Shown here: positions 55,556-64,000 of the stretch, one piece after another
Numbering within the stretch: position 1 is the first letter of the stretch
Layout: each line of letters opens with the position of its first letter
Source: Paulinella micropora
Taxonomy: Eukaryota > Cercozoa > Imbricatea > Euglyphida > Paulinellidae
Length of the DNA stretch: 64,000 nucleotides
Assembly (NCBI GenBank): GCA_019918135.1
Contig: WBZZ01005947.1
Span: 126,001 to 190,000 of the forward strand
Reading direction: 5' to 3'
Translations under genes and position numbers: made by a program
Notes under the pieces: generated by a model
The model's input: only the letters and a program-made list of their open reading frames with translations
What the model was told of the DNA's origin: nothing
Databases searched by the model: none

Positions 55556-58171
55556 ATGATCAATGATCTGCGCAACGACACCGAGCCCGCACAGACGCAA
55601 CTGTCCGCAAAACAACTATACCGCAGGGCCGATTCTTACTTCTATGGGCACGGAGTAGCCCAGGACTACGCACAGGCGTTCGTATGTTACAACCGTTCCG
55701 CGTATTTGGGAGACAGCGACGCACAGTTCAGCCTCGGCAAATGCTATTTCCACGGCCATGGCACCGCCGTGGAAATGAAGCACGCCACCCACTGGTTCCA
55801 AGAAGCGCAGGCCCAGGGAGACGTAGACGCTCTGTTCTACCTGGGCATCTGCTATCACCACGGCCTCGGTGTGGACGAGAGCCAGGGCCGGGCCGCGAGA
55901 TTTTTCCTGCAAGCAGCCAAAAAAGGTGACACTCGCGCGATGTGCAACCTCGGGGTTTGTTACGTGCAGGGGTGCGGGGTGGTGCAAGACCCCGTGGCCG
56001 CGGTCAAGTGGTTTACAGCGGGCGCGGATCGAAATGATGCGGCCGCAATGTACAACCTGGCGCTGTGCCTAGACGCTGGGCGCGGCGTGCGCAAGGACGT
56101 GGGCCGCGCGCTGGCGTTGCTGCAAGCGGCGAGCACCGCGGGCCACGCCGGCGCACAGTACCGGCTGGGCTTGCGCGCTGAGACCGGTGCGGTCGCGTGG
56201 CTTCTGCGGGCAGCCCAACGTGGCCACCAGGAAGCACAATTAAGGGTGTCTAGCCTGATTCACAACCCGCAACTAGCGGCCGAGTGGGCGCAACGAGCGC
56301 AAACGTCGGCGGCGCGGGCCGACCCTTGTGGCCTCGCGGTGTGTCCGCTGCACGCATTAGCGCCACAAACGTCGCCGCCGGGTACATTTTGCGGTCTCGG
56401 CGATTCCCTCGTCCAGAATGGCCAGGACTACGTCCAAGCCATCGACTGGTACAGGCGTGCGGCCGACGAAGAAAACGACACAGACGCACTGGTTAGGCTG
56501 GGGTGCTGTTACGCAACTGGACTTGGCGTGGATCAGGACGCGACTGTCGCAGCCAAATTGTACCAGAGGGCGGCCGAACAAAACCACGCAGAAGGGCAAT
56601 TATGGCTGGGAGACTGTTACGCCGCCGGCGTCGGCGTGGCCCCAGACACGGTTCGAGCCGTGGACCTGTTTGCGCGGGCGGCGGCCCAAAACTGTGCAGC
56701 CGCGCATTTGAGGCTAGGGAGCTGCTACATACTAGGACACGGCGTGGACAAGGACAACGTCAAGGCAGCCAACTGTTTTCGCACGGCGGCCGAACTACAA
56801 GACGCGGACGCGCAATTCTTGCTGGGGTTGTGTTACGCACACGGAGTTGGCGTCGCTGCCAGCGGCGTCAAGGCACTGGAGAACTTTCGCACGGCCGCCG
56901 AACAAAACCACGCAGAAGCGCAATACAGGCTGGGGAGATGTTACGCTACCGGCGCCGGCGTCCCCAAGGACCAGGCCAAAGCACTCGGTTGGTACCAGAG
57001 GGCGGCCGACCAGACAAATGCGGCTGGGCAATGCGCTCTGGGAGTCTGTTACAGCTGCGGGCTCGGCGTGGCCCAAGACTACACCAAGGCACTGGAATGG
57101 TTTCGGCTGGCGGCCGCCCAAAACTATGCAGCGGCCCACACTAACATGGGACAATTCTATGCGAGCGGGCGCGGCGTGACCCGGGACCTGGCCAAGGCAG
57201 TCGAATGGTACCAGAAGGCGGCCGAGCTGGGGCACACGGTTGCCATGTGTAACTTGGGAGTCTGCTACGCTGCTGGCACCGGCGTGGCCAAAGACAAAAG
57301 AAAGGCGGCCGAATGGTACCAGAAGGCGGCCCCGCACCACACACAGGCGCAATTACGGTTGGCAGACTGCTACGCTGCTGGCGCCGGCGTGGCAAAAGAC
57401 GAGACAAAGGCGGCCGAATGGTACCAGAAGGCGGCCCCGCACCACACACAGGCGCAATTTAGGCTAGGCGAATGCTACGCTGCCGGCGCCGGCGTGCCCA
57501 AAGACAAGAGAAAGGCAGCCGAATATTTTCGCCAGGCCGCGGACAAAGGACACCCAGAGGCGGCCGTGGCCGTCGCAATGCGTCTCTCCCGGGGCGTCGC
57601 GAAACGACACAAGTACTTTCTCCTGGCAGCGGAGCAAGGGCACGCGGGCGCCCAGTACGGCGTTGCGCGCTGTTTCTACTTCGGCCAGGGTGTAACACGG
57701 GACTTGACGACGGCCGTCAGTTGGTTCACGCGCGCCGCCGAGCAGGGCCACGCGGAAGCCCTCAACACCCTAGCGGTCTGCCACTACACGGCCAGGGGGT
57801 TGCCCCGAAATCGGGCGCAGGCCTTCCAGCTCTGGTCGCGGGCGGCCGCGAGCAGCCAACACCCGCGCGCCTATTGCAACCTCGGGATGTGCTACAGCCT
57901 CGGGCAGGGCGTGCCCCGCAACGACGCGCTGGCCTACACGTACTACCTGCTGGCAGCACAAGCGGGCGTGCTCAGGGCCGCGGAGAAAGTGGGGCTCTAC
58001 CTGGCGCAGGGTCGCGGCATACCCAAAGACTCTGTTGCGGCGGCGGGCTGGCTTGGTCACGCGGCCGCCCGGGGCGATCGATTAGCACAATTCATTTTGC
58101 GGGGTAAGAGAACTAGTGACGAGCGGTCAAGAGACGCAAGACCTGAAAAAAAGTCCCGCCCTTTTTTTTGA
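55556..58171 (+). CDS. Sel1-repeat (TPR-like) protein
   Basis: 871 residues from the ATG at 55556. At least 20 Sel1-like repeats of 36 residues, with the consensus A..LG.CY..G.GV..D..KA..W...AA. Examples: AQFSLGKCYFHGHGTAVEMKHATHW and AMCNLGVCYVQGCGVVQDPVAAVKW. Sel1 arrays are solenoid scaffolds that mediate protein interactions. A basic Lys/Arg-rich C-terminus (RGKRTSDERSRDARPEKKSR) follows. No signal peptide or membrane anchor, so probably intracellular. The frame is fully intact over 2.6 kb. Confidence 0.92.
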   Translation: MINDLRNDTEPAQTQLSAKQLYRRADSYFYGHGVAQDYAQAFVCYNRSAYLGDSDAQFSLGKCYFHGHGTAVEMKHATHWFQEAQAQGDVDALFYLGICYHHGLGVDESQGRAARFFLQAAKKGDTRAMCNLGVCYVQGCGVVQDPVAAVKWFTAGADRNDAAAMYNLALCLDAGRGVRKDVGRALALLQAASTAGHAGAQYRLGLRAETGAVAWLLRAAQRGHQEAQLRVSSLIHNPQLAAEWAQRAQTSAARADPCGLAVCPLHALAPQTSPPGTFCGLGDSLVQNGQDYVQAIDWYRRAADEENDTDALVRLGCCYATGLGVDQDATVAAKLYQRAAEQNHAEGQLWLGDCYAAGVGVAPDTVRAVDLFARAAAQNCAAAHLRLGSCYILGHGVDKDNVKAANCFRTAAELQDADAQFLLGLCYAHGVGVAASGVKALENFRTAAEQNHAEAQYRLGRCYATGAGVPKDQAKALGWYQRAADQTNAAGQCALGVCYSCGLGVAQDYTKALEWFRLAAAQNYAAAHTNMGQFYASGRGVTRDLAKAVEWYQKAAELGHTVAMCNLGVCYAAGTGVAKDKRKAAEWYQKAAPHHTQAQLRLADCYAAGAGVAKDETKAAEWYQKAAPHHTQAQFRLGECYAAGAGVPKDKRKAAEYFRQAADKGHPEAAVAVAMRLSRGVAKRHKYFLLAAEQGHAGAQYGVARCFYFGQGVTRDLTTAVSWFTRAAEQGHAEALNTLAVCHYTARGLPRNRAQAFQLWSRAAASSQHPRAYCNLGMCYSLGQGVPRNDALAYTYYLLAAQAGVLRAAEKVGLYLAQGRGIPKDSVAAAGWLGHAAARGDRLAQFILRGKRTSDERSRDARPEKKSRPFF

Positions 58172-58393
58172 GCTCACATTAAAACTAGCTTTCGTTTAGA
58201 CCGAGCGGGATCCTGCAAAAAAAAATTAACCAGCTAGTGTTAGTAGCTTTTTTTAATAGTGAGAAAAGAAAAAATGTCAGGCCCGTGTTACGAGTCCAAA
58301 AGATTGGTGTCTTATCCTCTCTCTCTCTCTCATTTCCCTTCCCAAAATTGCCTGCCGGTGTTTTTTCTTTTGTCACCAAAACATGTTCCAAAG

Positions 58394-59806
58394 CTAGGGC
58401 CGGGCCAGCAGCAGGACGGAATAGAGATCGTGCGTGTTTAGGCAAAGGCGCATGTCAGGTCTGGCCACCGATAGCGCCTTTCGTGATGCAGCAGACACAC
58501 CAAAACAATCAAACATGACGATTGTTCTCAGCGAGCGGCAGCCCTTCAGCCCTAATATACTGCCCGTGACAGAGCACTCAGTTAGTTGTAATTCTGTCAG
58601 TGACTGTAAGCGCTGCAACGCGGACATCGTCTCGTCTGATAGGCTGTAATTTTTCAGCTGGAGCTCTTGTAGACCGTGGCAGGCCTCGAACCCAGCCGGC
58701 GGGCTTTGCTGTCTGGCTGTGCCTGTCAACCAGAGCTTGCCCAGCGCGCGGAAGCTTTCTAGGACACTAAGCTCCCTGAGCTGATCACAGCCTTCGAAGA
58801 CTACATGTTCCAGTTGATGACAGCGCTGCAAATGTTCCAGGCCGTTGACAGTGATTCTTGTAGTCATTTTCAAATGCAGTGCTTGCAGGCCCTGTATTTG
58901 GCTTACAACTTGTAGGCTTTTGTCACTGAGCTCACGGTCGAAACAGAGCCGCAGGCAGTCGAACTTGAAGCCGCAAAGTAGTTCTATCTTGTTGGCCGAG
59001 ACGTTTGTACATTGAAACAGGTCCAATACTTGCAGGTTGCGGAGGCAAGACACTTGTTCAATAATGTCTGCTCCGGGATTTGTCGGTTGTTGCAGCGTCA
59101 ACTTCGTCAATTGCGGAAGATCCCGTAGGCCTGCGCACAGAATCTGGGTGCATTGCCTTACGCTGAGTTCGCGAAGTTGTGGCATGGACGCCAACACTCG
59201 TAGTCCAGTGTCAGTAACATCGTCGCATTTCCGAAGGCTGAGTCTCTCCAACCCCCGCAATCTGCGCAGGACTTGCAGGCTGTCATCTGTCACCTTCTGT
59301 GCATACATCGTGAGTGACCGCAGCTCTTGAGTGTTTGTGAGGTTCTGCAGATGCTGGCAGATATCACTGGTGTAGTTCGTGACTAATTCGTGGATGCAAG
59401 CAAACTCGTCAAGGAAGTCTTTCTCTTCTTTCACTACCTGTTTGTCATTGCCTGTCATGACCAAGGTTCTGACAGTAACATTTTTCAGACCCTTGCCGGT
59501 GTAGTGTTCTGGGCTGTAGGGAGCTTTGAGTGCGACCTGTCGCAAGGGCCGGCCAACTTCAATACAGTGTTGCACAAAGAAGTAAAACATGGCTTTTTTG
59601 CTTTCACGCGACAGGTCAAGGACCGGCTCCTTCCATCCGTTCCAGAATTCAGAACTCTTGACAATCGCCAGAGATTCGCGACACGCGAGAGCAAATTTGA
59701 CTGCTTCTTCTACACCTTGCAGTTCTCTTATCAGCGCCCAGAGGTCTCTGGGCAGCTGCAACAACCACGAACCCTCAGCGGTCGTTTCTGCGCGTTGTCG
59801 ATCCAT
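58394..59806 (-). CDS. F-box/LRR protein
   Basis: 470 residues from the ATG at 59806. Residues ~18-55 (LPRDLWALIRELQGVEEAVKFALACRESLAIV) are F-box-like. From ~150 on there are about a dozen Cys-type leucine-rich repeats (LERLSLRKCDDVTDTGLRVL, LRELSVRQCTQILCAGLRDL). Same architecture as the 43291-44736 gene but lower in GC, so an older or separately acquired family member. Probable SCF-type ubiquitin ligase substrate adaptor. Confidence 0.85.
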   Translation of the reverse strand: MDRQRAETTAEGSWLLQLPRDLWALIRELQGVEEAVKFALACRESLAIVKSSEFWNGWKEPVLDLSRESKKAMFYFFVQHCIEVGRPLRQVALKAPYSPEHYTGKGLKNVTVRTLVMTGNDKQVVKEEKDFLDEFACIHELVTNYTSDICQHLQNLTNTQELRSLTMYAQKVTDDSLQVLRRLRGLERLSLRKCDDVTDTGLRVLASMPQLRELSVRQCTQILCAGLRDLPQLTKLTLQQPTNPGADIIEQVSCLRNLQVLDLFQCTNVSANKIELLCGFKFDCLRLCFDRELSDKSLQVVSQIQGLQALHLKMTTRITVNGLEHLQRCHQLEHVVFEGCDQLRELSVLESFRALGKLWLTGTARQQSPPAGFEACHGLQELQLKNYSLSDETMSALQRLQSLTELQLTECSVTGSILGLKGCRSLRTIVMFDCFGVSAASRKALSVARPDMRLCLNTHDLYSVLLLARP

Positions 59807-59959
59807 CCTGTGTTGGTAACTTTTTTAAGGACAGTCTTAGCAGAAGAAAAACCGGATTTCTTAAATCTGCGCATTTTGCCAGAAAAAAAGGACAGCTCGG
59901 GTGCACGTTTAGGGGAGGGGGCGTGCCCTTCTACATTTAAATCCCTCGCCATCCAAATT

Positions 59960-60745
59960 CTACGTGCCTTCTTCAGGAGAGGCCGAAAGCCGTAACGAAA
60001 AAAAAAGAGACAGCAGTATTTTTATTCCCAAGAAAAAGACACTTTTGCTCTGTTTTCTAAAAACATTAAAGTTTAGCCAAGCAACGATTTTTAGTCCGGG
60101 TCCTCCCAGACCACCAGAAAATTCTCCGGGTCCAAAGTCTCCCAGCATGTAGGGCGGATCAGGCGTCTGCCCCAAGCACTGTTCTTCCAGCAGCTCAGCA
60201 CAGCCTTGCAATATCTTTGCGGACCAGACCAGGAGTGCCTTGGTTTCGCGGAACGAGGTACGGTCACCAAAAGGCTTCTCGCGTTCGCTGGGTTCGTTGG
60301 TAAACAGCAGGTTCGGGTTGGCCAACCTACCTAGCATACTTGTGTTTTGCAGCTCGTACAATACGCGTGCACGGACTGGACTACCAGCAGCCGCTGGCAA
60401 CGATGTTGTCTTGGCTGGCTGGCGCAGGTCGTCGAACCAGAACCGCAGGGTACCACTGCTTAAGCTATCGTTGAAGTCACCAACGAACAGTTCTATGGCC
60501 TCATGCACGTTATCTGCAACTTCCGGCACGTGCCGAGCCAGTGCTGCGGTCAGGCGCTTGAGCAAAAGGCGTCTAAAAAAGGTGGTGAGCCGCTTGAACA
60601 AGAGCACAAAGTGTTGTGGTTGAGGGCGATCCTGCTCGAGGTATTTTCGGATGTCCTGCACGCAGCGCAAGGTTGAGCGAGCAGCGTGGCGCCGTCGTTT
60701 GCGGGGCTGGCCGACTTCTTCGTTTAGGGCACGCTTGGCGGCCAT
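59960..60745 (-). CDS. Unknown 261-aa protein
   Basis: The ATG at 60745 begins MAAKRALNEEVGQPRKRRRHAAR, a strongly basic start that could be a nuclear localisation signal. The helical middle follows (FKRLTTFFRRLLLKRLTAAL), and a hydrophobic patch near the C-terminus (SVFFLGIKILLSLFFSLRL) could be a membrane segment. No family recognised. A C9 run on the coding strand (G9 at 60885-60893) is ~140 nt upstream. Confidence 0.65.
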   Translation of the reverse strand: MAAKRALNEEVGQPRKRRRHAARSTLRCVQDIRKYLEQDRPQPQHFVLLFKRLTTFFRRLLLKRLTAALARHVPEVADNVHEAIELFVGDFNDSLSSGTLRFWFDDLRQPAKTTSLPAAAGSPVRARVLYELQNTSMLGRLANPNLLFTNEPSEREKPFGDRTSFRETKALLVWSAKILQGCAELLEEQCLGQTPDPPYMLGDFGPGEFSGGLGGPGLKIVAWLNFNVFRKQSKSVFFLGIKILLSLFFSLRLSASPEEGT

Positions 60746-61061
60746 AGCTACACATTAGCAGAATTTCTCAGGGCAAAAAGCGCAGCGCGGGCGGGGTGAG
60801 TGATTTTTTTCTTACGGCCCCCCCTTTTTTTTCGGAGAGAGAAAAGGAAAAGAAAAAGAACCGCGCGCGCGAAGCTTCGTAAGAGGGGGGGGGCCGGCGA
60901 GAGTGGGGGGGGGAGGGGGGTTGGAAAGTGGGTGGGTGATGTTTTTGGTTCGACCCAAAAACAAAAAGGCCTGCTTTTTTTTGTGGGAAGGTCGAGGGGC
61001 TGGGGGGGGTGGAGGGGTGAAGGTCGTTGCGTGTTATGCATGTGCAGGGGCCCCAGAAAGA

Positions 61062-61355
61062 ATGGCAGACGACGGAAGCAGCAAGGCACCAGTGACGACG
61101 GAAGCAAATGGCAGTTGTCAGGCCCACGTGTGGATCAACGTGGCTGACAGGAAAGTTCGGGGTGCGTCGCAATTGCTGCGCAAAAGTGTGGGCATCGTCA
61201 GCTGCGACATGTCTTGTGACTCGCTCCCTCGTGACAACCTGAAGTTGTTTTTCAGCGCATGCTGTTGGTGCGTAATGAATGAGGCAACTAAGAAGGGCTG
61301 GGAATACTTTGGAGAGCAGGGTGCGAATTGGCACTGCTTGCGAAAACGGCTTTAG
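61062..61355 (+). CDS. Unknown small Cys-rich protein (97 aa)
   Basis: Starts at the ATG at 61062 (MADDGSSKAPVTTEANGSC). Seven cysteines, including CDMSCDS and ACCWC, could coordinate metal. The longer frame upstream is Gly-rich from G runs. Function unknown. Confidence 0.55.
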   Translation: MADDGSSKAPVTTEANGSCQAHVWINVADRKVRGASQLLRKSVGIVSCDMSCDSLPRDNLKLFFSACCWCVMNEATKKGWEYFGEQGANWHCLRKRL

Positions 61356-61637
61356 CGATAGTGTTTTTGTAACAGCGTGTGCTGCGGCCCCTCTTTTCTT
61401 TTTGTTTGGGTGTGGAGGGGGGAGGAGGGGCTCGTACAACCGAGCGAGGCAGTCGGTACGGGGAGGCGCGCGCCCCGAGGAGGAATTTGTTTTGTGGTTC
61501 AGGGAACCAACGCCGTTTTGCCACTTTAATAAAAAAATCTTTGTACTTAACCAAAAAGAAAAGGAAAGCTAAATCCCTTAGATTGACAGTTCTTTTTAAA
61601 AAAAGCAGCGTATTTTTTTTTCAAGAGAGAAGAGAAA

Positions 61638-61847
61638 ATGGCCCAGCTAGAAAGAGAGTTGTATCAAATAAAATTGCCTCGCGAGTGGCAGCAGATCTTG
61701 GTTGACATTTATGTGTCAAGCACCAATTGCCCCACCACCAAGAAGTTACAACAAGCATTGAATACAGGGAAAGTGGCCCCAACCATAAACTTCTGTTGCA
61801 CAAAGGTTCTGTGCTTTATCAAGTCGCTTGGACGCCTCGGTACATAA
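61638..61847 (+). CDS. N-terminal part of an interrupted unknown protein
   Basis: The ATG at 61638 (MAQLERELYQIKLPREWQQILVDIYVS) opens a helical region that ends at TAA (61845-61847). The same frame continues directly beyond the stop. An overlapping frame (61727-61909) also reads protein-like over ~61,770-61,900 (VAWTPRYIKRLWRAFTERLAEN), so two compensating indels are an alternative to a nonsense mutation. Confidence 0.5.
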   Translation: MAQLERELYQIKLPREWQQILVDIYVSSTNCPTTKKLQQALNTGKVAPTINFCCTKVLCFIKSLGRLGT

Positions 61848-61877
61848 AAAGACTTTGGCGCGCGTTCACAGAGCGAC

Positions 61878-62798
61878 TTGCTGAAAACGGCCAGACAAGA
61901 CCTTGTTGACAAGGAAGCACCTCTGCCGGGGGGTTGGTTGTGGTATTTGCAAAATACTATCCGCCGCGGTGTGAGCGAAGTGAAATGCGCCGACGACGCT
62001 TACTTTCTTGCAAGTGCCCTGCTTGCGCTGTATTCAACCTCGTTCCCAAGTCATAAAGCGGACTCGCGTTTGCTACCATCAAAGCCCGAAAGCCGACCTG
62101 TGTCTTTTGTGCAAAATCAGAATCAGCAAGTGAGATGGCATGGAGGTGCTAGTGTGAATTATAACGTAGAAGCTATACGAAACAAGCTTGAAAACTCAGT
62201 GAAGCAGCCGCGTGCAAAAGAAGAGGGGCGAACGCCGCAGTGGTACTTGGATTTGTGTAGGTTTGGCTTGGAACCAGAAAAGCTCGAAAAGCTGAGTTGT
62301 CGAGGATGGAAGTGTAGTACCTGTACCTTCAGAATGAACAAGCCACCGCCGTCAATGTATGACGAATGCTACGCAACTCAAGAGCAAAAAATGTCTTGGG
62401 CTCAAGCTGGTCTGGCACTAGCGAATGATCAGCAGAGGGTGCAACGCATGCTCGACGCAGCAAAGACAGACGATGCCAGTCTGTCTAAATATCTAGGAAC
62501 TTTAGGATATCGATTTCCAGAAAAGAATCGCGAATTTAAGTTCCAACGCCTGCCAGGCCTCTTCCTGTGCACACTCAAAGTACTCAAAAGGAACCCTCTC
62601 GAGACTGTTACCAGACTCGTCTTCTTGTGCCACGCCAACGATGGTTCTGTGTACGAGGCCATGTTGCTGGCCTTGAAAACAACCAGACGAGAGCAAACCC
62701 CGCCAGTCTTGGGCAAATGGTTAGAACACAAGGAAACAACTAACCATTCGGCAAAGATGGGGGTATCACTTTTTCCGAAAATTTTCCAAGATTTTTAG
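61878..62798 (+). CDS. C-terminal part of the interrupted unknown protein
   Basis: Same frame as 61638-61847, open from the TAA to 62798, with no in-frame ATG before about 62,334, so it is unlikely to be an independent gene. Contains a possible CxxC motif (GWKCSTCTFRMNKPPP). Otherwise mixed alpha/beta with no family recognised. The region is markedly lower in GC than the first 47 kb. Confidence 0.6.
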   Translation: MLKTARQDLVDKEAPLPGGWLWYLQNTIRRGVSEVKCADDAYFLASALLALYSTSFPSHKADSRLLPSKPESRPVSFVQNQNQQVRWHGGASVNYNVEAIRNKLENSVKQPRAKEEGRTPQWYLDLCRFGLEPEKLEKLSCRGWKCSTCTFRMNKPPPSMYDECYATQEQKMSWAQAGLALANDQQRVQRMLDAAKTDDASLSKYLGTLGYRFPEKNREFKFQRLPGLFLCTLKVLKRNPLETVTRLVFLCHANDGSVYEAMLLALKTTRREQTPPVLGKWLEHKETTNHSAKMGVSLFPKIFQDF

Positions 62799-63446
62799 CA
62801 ACTTTCAGAAAACTTGTGCAAATGAAGGGAAATTCAGTATTTAGTTGCAGAACATAATAAAATGATATTAAAACATGTTTTTATTAATAGTCAACCACTT
62901 AGACTTCACCTCCGGAGGTGGACAGAAACCGGTCTGACACCTAATTTTTCCACTTTTTTCATGCCGGCGACGACAAGACTATGCTGGAAACAAGCGACAA
63001 AAATGCACAGCTTGGTTTTTTTGCTTTGTTTTATTTGTTTTTAGTATTTTCCTACATTATGAGCTGCTTTTACTTCAAAAAATCCCTGCCGCCGCTGTGA
63101 TAGGGGATTCACGTGGGTAGTGGAAGGGGGAGGGGGGGGGGGTGGTTTTTGACTATGCAAGTAAAGAGATTAGTTGAATTCTCAATTAATAACACAAATC
63201 TAGGTGTAATAATATTATTATTTAAGATTACTAAGTTCAGTAAGTTAGAAACTTATCCTTGCATTCAAAAATATCTTTAAACGTTGGTTATCTCGCTAGT
63301 AGTAGCGCATATGCACCCGCAAACCTACAAGTGCACCCCCCACACAAAAACAACAAAATAAAAGCAATGCCAAACAATTACAAGCATCTGGCAAAGAAAA
63401 GAAAGGAAAAGGAAGCGATACAAGAACCTAATCCATGTAGTCAAAA
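62799..63446. other. AT-rich intergenic stretch
   Basis: AT-rich, with a G11 run at 63131-63141 and polyadenylation-like AATAAA/ATTAAA motifs around 62,855-62,870. No credible gene; the short frames lack coding character. Confidence 0.35.
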
Positions 63447-64000
63447 TCAACGTCTCAGCGCCATCGACGCTAATGCAAACTCAAAAAAACTTGGTGAGTT
63501 TTGCGGGGTGGGGTGGGGGAGACCGGTGCCGCGTGGGGGTGTGGTGTTACCGGTAAAAGCGCTAGCTGCCATGCGCGCGATCACGTCCTCCAGTACTTGT
63601 TCTTTCTCGCTCTTGCTATTATTACTGTTATTATTATTATTAGTATTATTTTTAGTATTATTATTATTGTTATTACTCTTGTTGTTGTTGTTGTTGCTGT
63701 TGTTCTTCTGGGTTTTTTTCTTTTTCTTTTTCTTCTGACTTTCCTCCTCCTCCTCCTCCTCCTCTTCTTCTTCCTCCTCCTCCTCCTCCTCCTTCTTCTT
63801 CTTCTTCTTTTTCTTCTTGTCCTGCAGCTGTTGTTGCTTTTCTTTTTCCATCCTTGCCTTCTCTTTCTGCTCCCTTGCATCCCTCTCCTTTCTCTCGTCT
63901 TCTAGAAGTTTCTTAATGGATTGTGTTTGATCTGCAATAGCCTTGTTGACAAGGGACTGAACGACTGCTCTCGAAACACCAGCGGCCGAACCCTCCTGAG
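63447..64000 (-). CDS. Lys/Glu/Asn-rich coiled-coil protein (5' end beyond window)
   Basis: The minus-strand frame is open from the right edge (…SAAGVSRAVVQSLVNKAIADQ…) through charged coiled-coil sequence (LLEDERKERDAREQKEKARMEKEKQQQ), then K9, E17 and K7 homopolymers and an Asn-rich block, to a unique C-terminus (…FEFALASMALRR). The tracts come from TTC/CTC and TTA/TTG microsatellites at 63,610-63,820. The gene is real on the evidence of the non-repetitive flanks; the start lies beyond 64000. Confidence 0.65.
   Translation of the reverse strand, partial: QEGSAAGVSRAVVQSLVNKAIADQTQSIKKLLEDERKERDAREQKEKARMEKEKQQQLQDKKKKKKKKKEEEEEEEEEEEEEEEEESQKKKKKKKTQKNNSNNNNNKSNNNNNNTKNNTNNNNNSNNSKSEKEQVLEDVIARMAASAFTGNTTPPRGTGLPHPTPQNSPSFFEFALASMALRR
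63610..63820. repeat. Trinucleotide microsatellites within the coding sequence
   Basis: Successive (TTA/TTG)n and (TCC/TTC)n tracts encode Asn, Glu and Lys runs on the minus strand; they keep the frame. Confidence 0.8.

Noticed and set aside
13007-61847. Alternative genetic code with TAA/TAG as sense codons
   Set aside because: Most intact genes end normally at TAA, TAG or TGA right after domain ends; three lone in-frame stops are better explained by mutation, error or readthrough.
62862-63044. 60-codon plus-strand frame in the AT-rich spacer
   Set aside because: Short, no conserved features, composition like the surrounding non-coding sequence.
1-64000. tRNA or rRNA genes
   Set aside because: No cloverleaf-like or rRNA-like sequence noticed by eye; a covariance-model scan could not be run.

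Overview
This window looks like part of a nucleocytoplasmic large DNA virus (giant virus), or such a genome integrated in a protist or alga. Genes are dense, mostly intronless in appearance, and lie on both strands. Virus-style information genes sit beside large paralogue families. The informational set is a PrimPol/UL52-like primase (21784-23355), an RPB10-like RNA polymerase subunit (23723-23983), a SMARCAL1-type SNF2 helicase (30332-~32360, frame-broken) and a TnpB/Fanzor nuclease (48454-50350, frame-broken). The accessory set is F-box/LRR proteins, a Sel1-repeat protein, a protein kinase, a kinase-like protein, a GNAT acetyltransferase and Cys-rich tandem-repeat proteins. I cannot name the virus. 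EsV-1-7-like repeats hint at the algal/stramenopile virus world, but this is inference only.

Layout. 1-18.9 kb: two very large secreted or membrane-anchored glycoprotein genes (2-4883 and 9996-18857) flank a CxxC-repeat protein and a CK1-like kinase. The first glycoprotein contains a ~300 bp segment that codes convincingly only on the opposite strand. The second (HYR-like modules) is broken by about five frameshifts and one in-frame stop. 18.9-20.9 kb: a non-coding mobile-like element built of 40-bp tandem repeats and long hairpins; a second copy at 47.1-48.3 kb ends the gene to its left. 21-33 kb: very GC-rich core with primase, RPB10, an EsV-1-7-like repeat/nuclease gene, an LRR gene and the SNF2 gene. 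33.8-40.2 kb: a tandem segmental duplication of a ~3.3 kb unit that has created a chimeric gene at its junction and left complementary single-base lesions in the two copies. 40.8-45.4 kb: G-rich minisatellite, GNAT and F-box/LRR genes. 48.4-64 kb: lower-GC region with Fanzor, F-box-like/LRR, Sel1 and unknown genes, ending in a K/E/N-rich coiled-coil gene cut by the window edge.

The most striking genome-wide signal is that many start codons are preceded, usually within 30-320 nt, by a long homopolymeric C run on the coding strand (G run on + for minus-strand genes). This could be a promoter or 5' leader element. The many frame breaks must be read with caution: some may be assembly errors, others true decay. 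The primase, RPB10 subunit and SNF2 helicase would serve replication and transcription. The F-box/LRR family would plausibly redirect host ubiquitin ligases. The kinase(s) and GNAT would modify host or viral proteins, and the glycoproteins would form the virion surface or a secreted coat.
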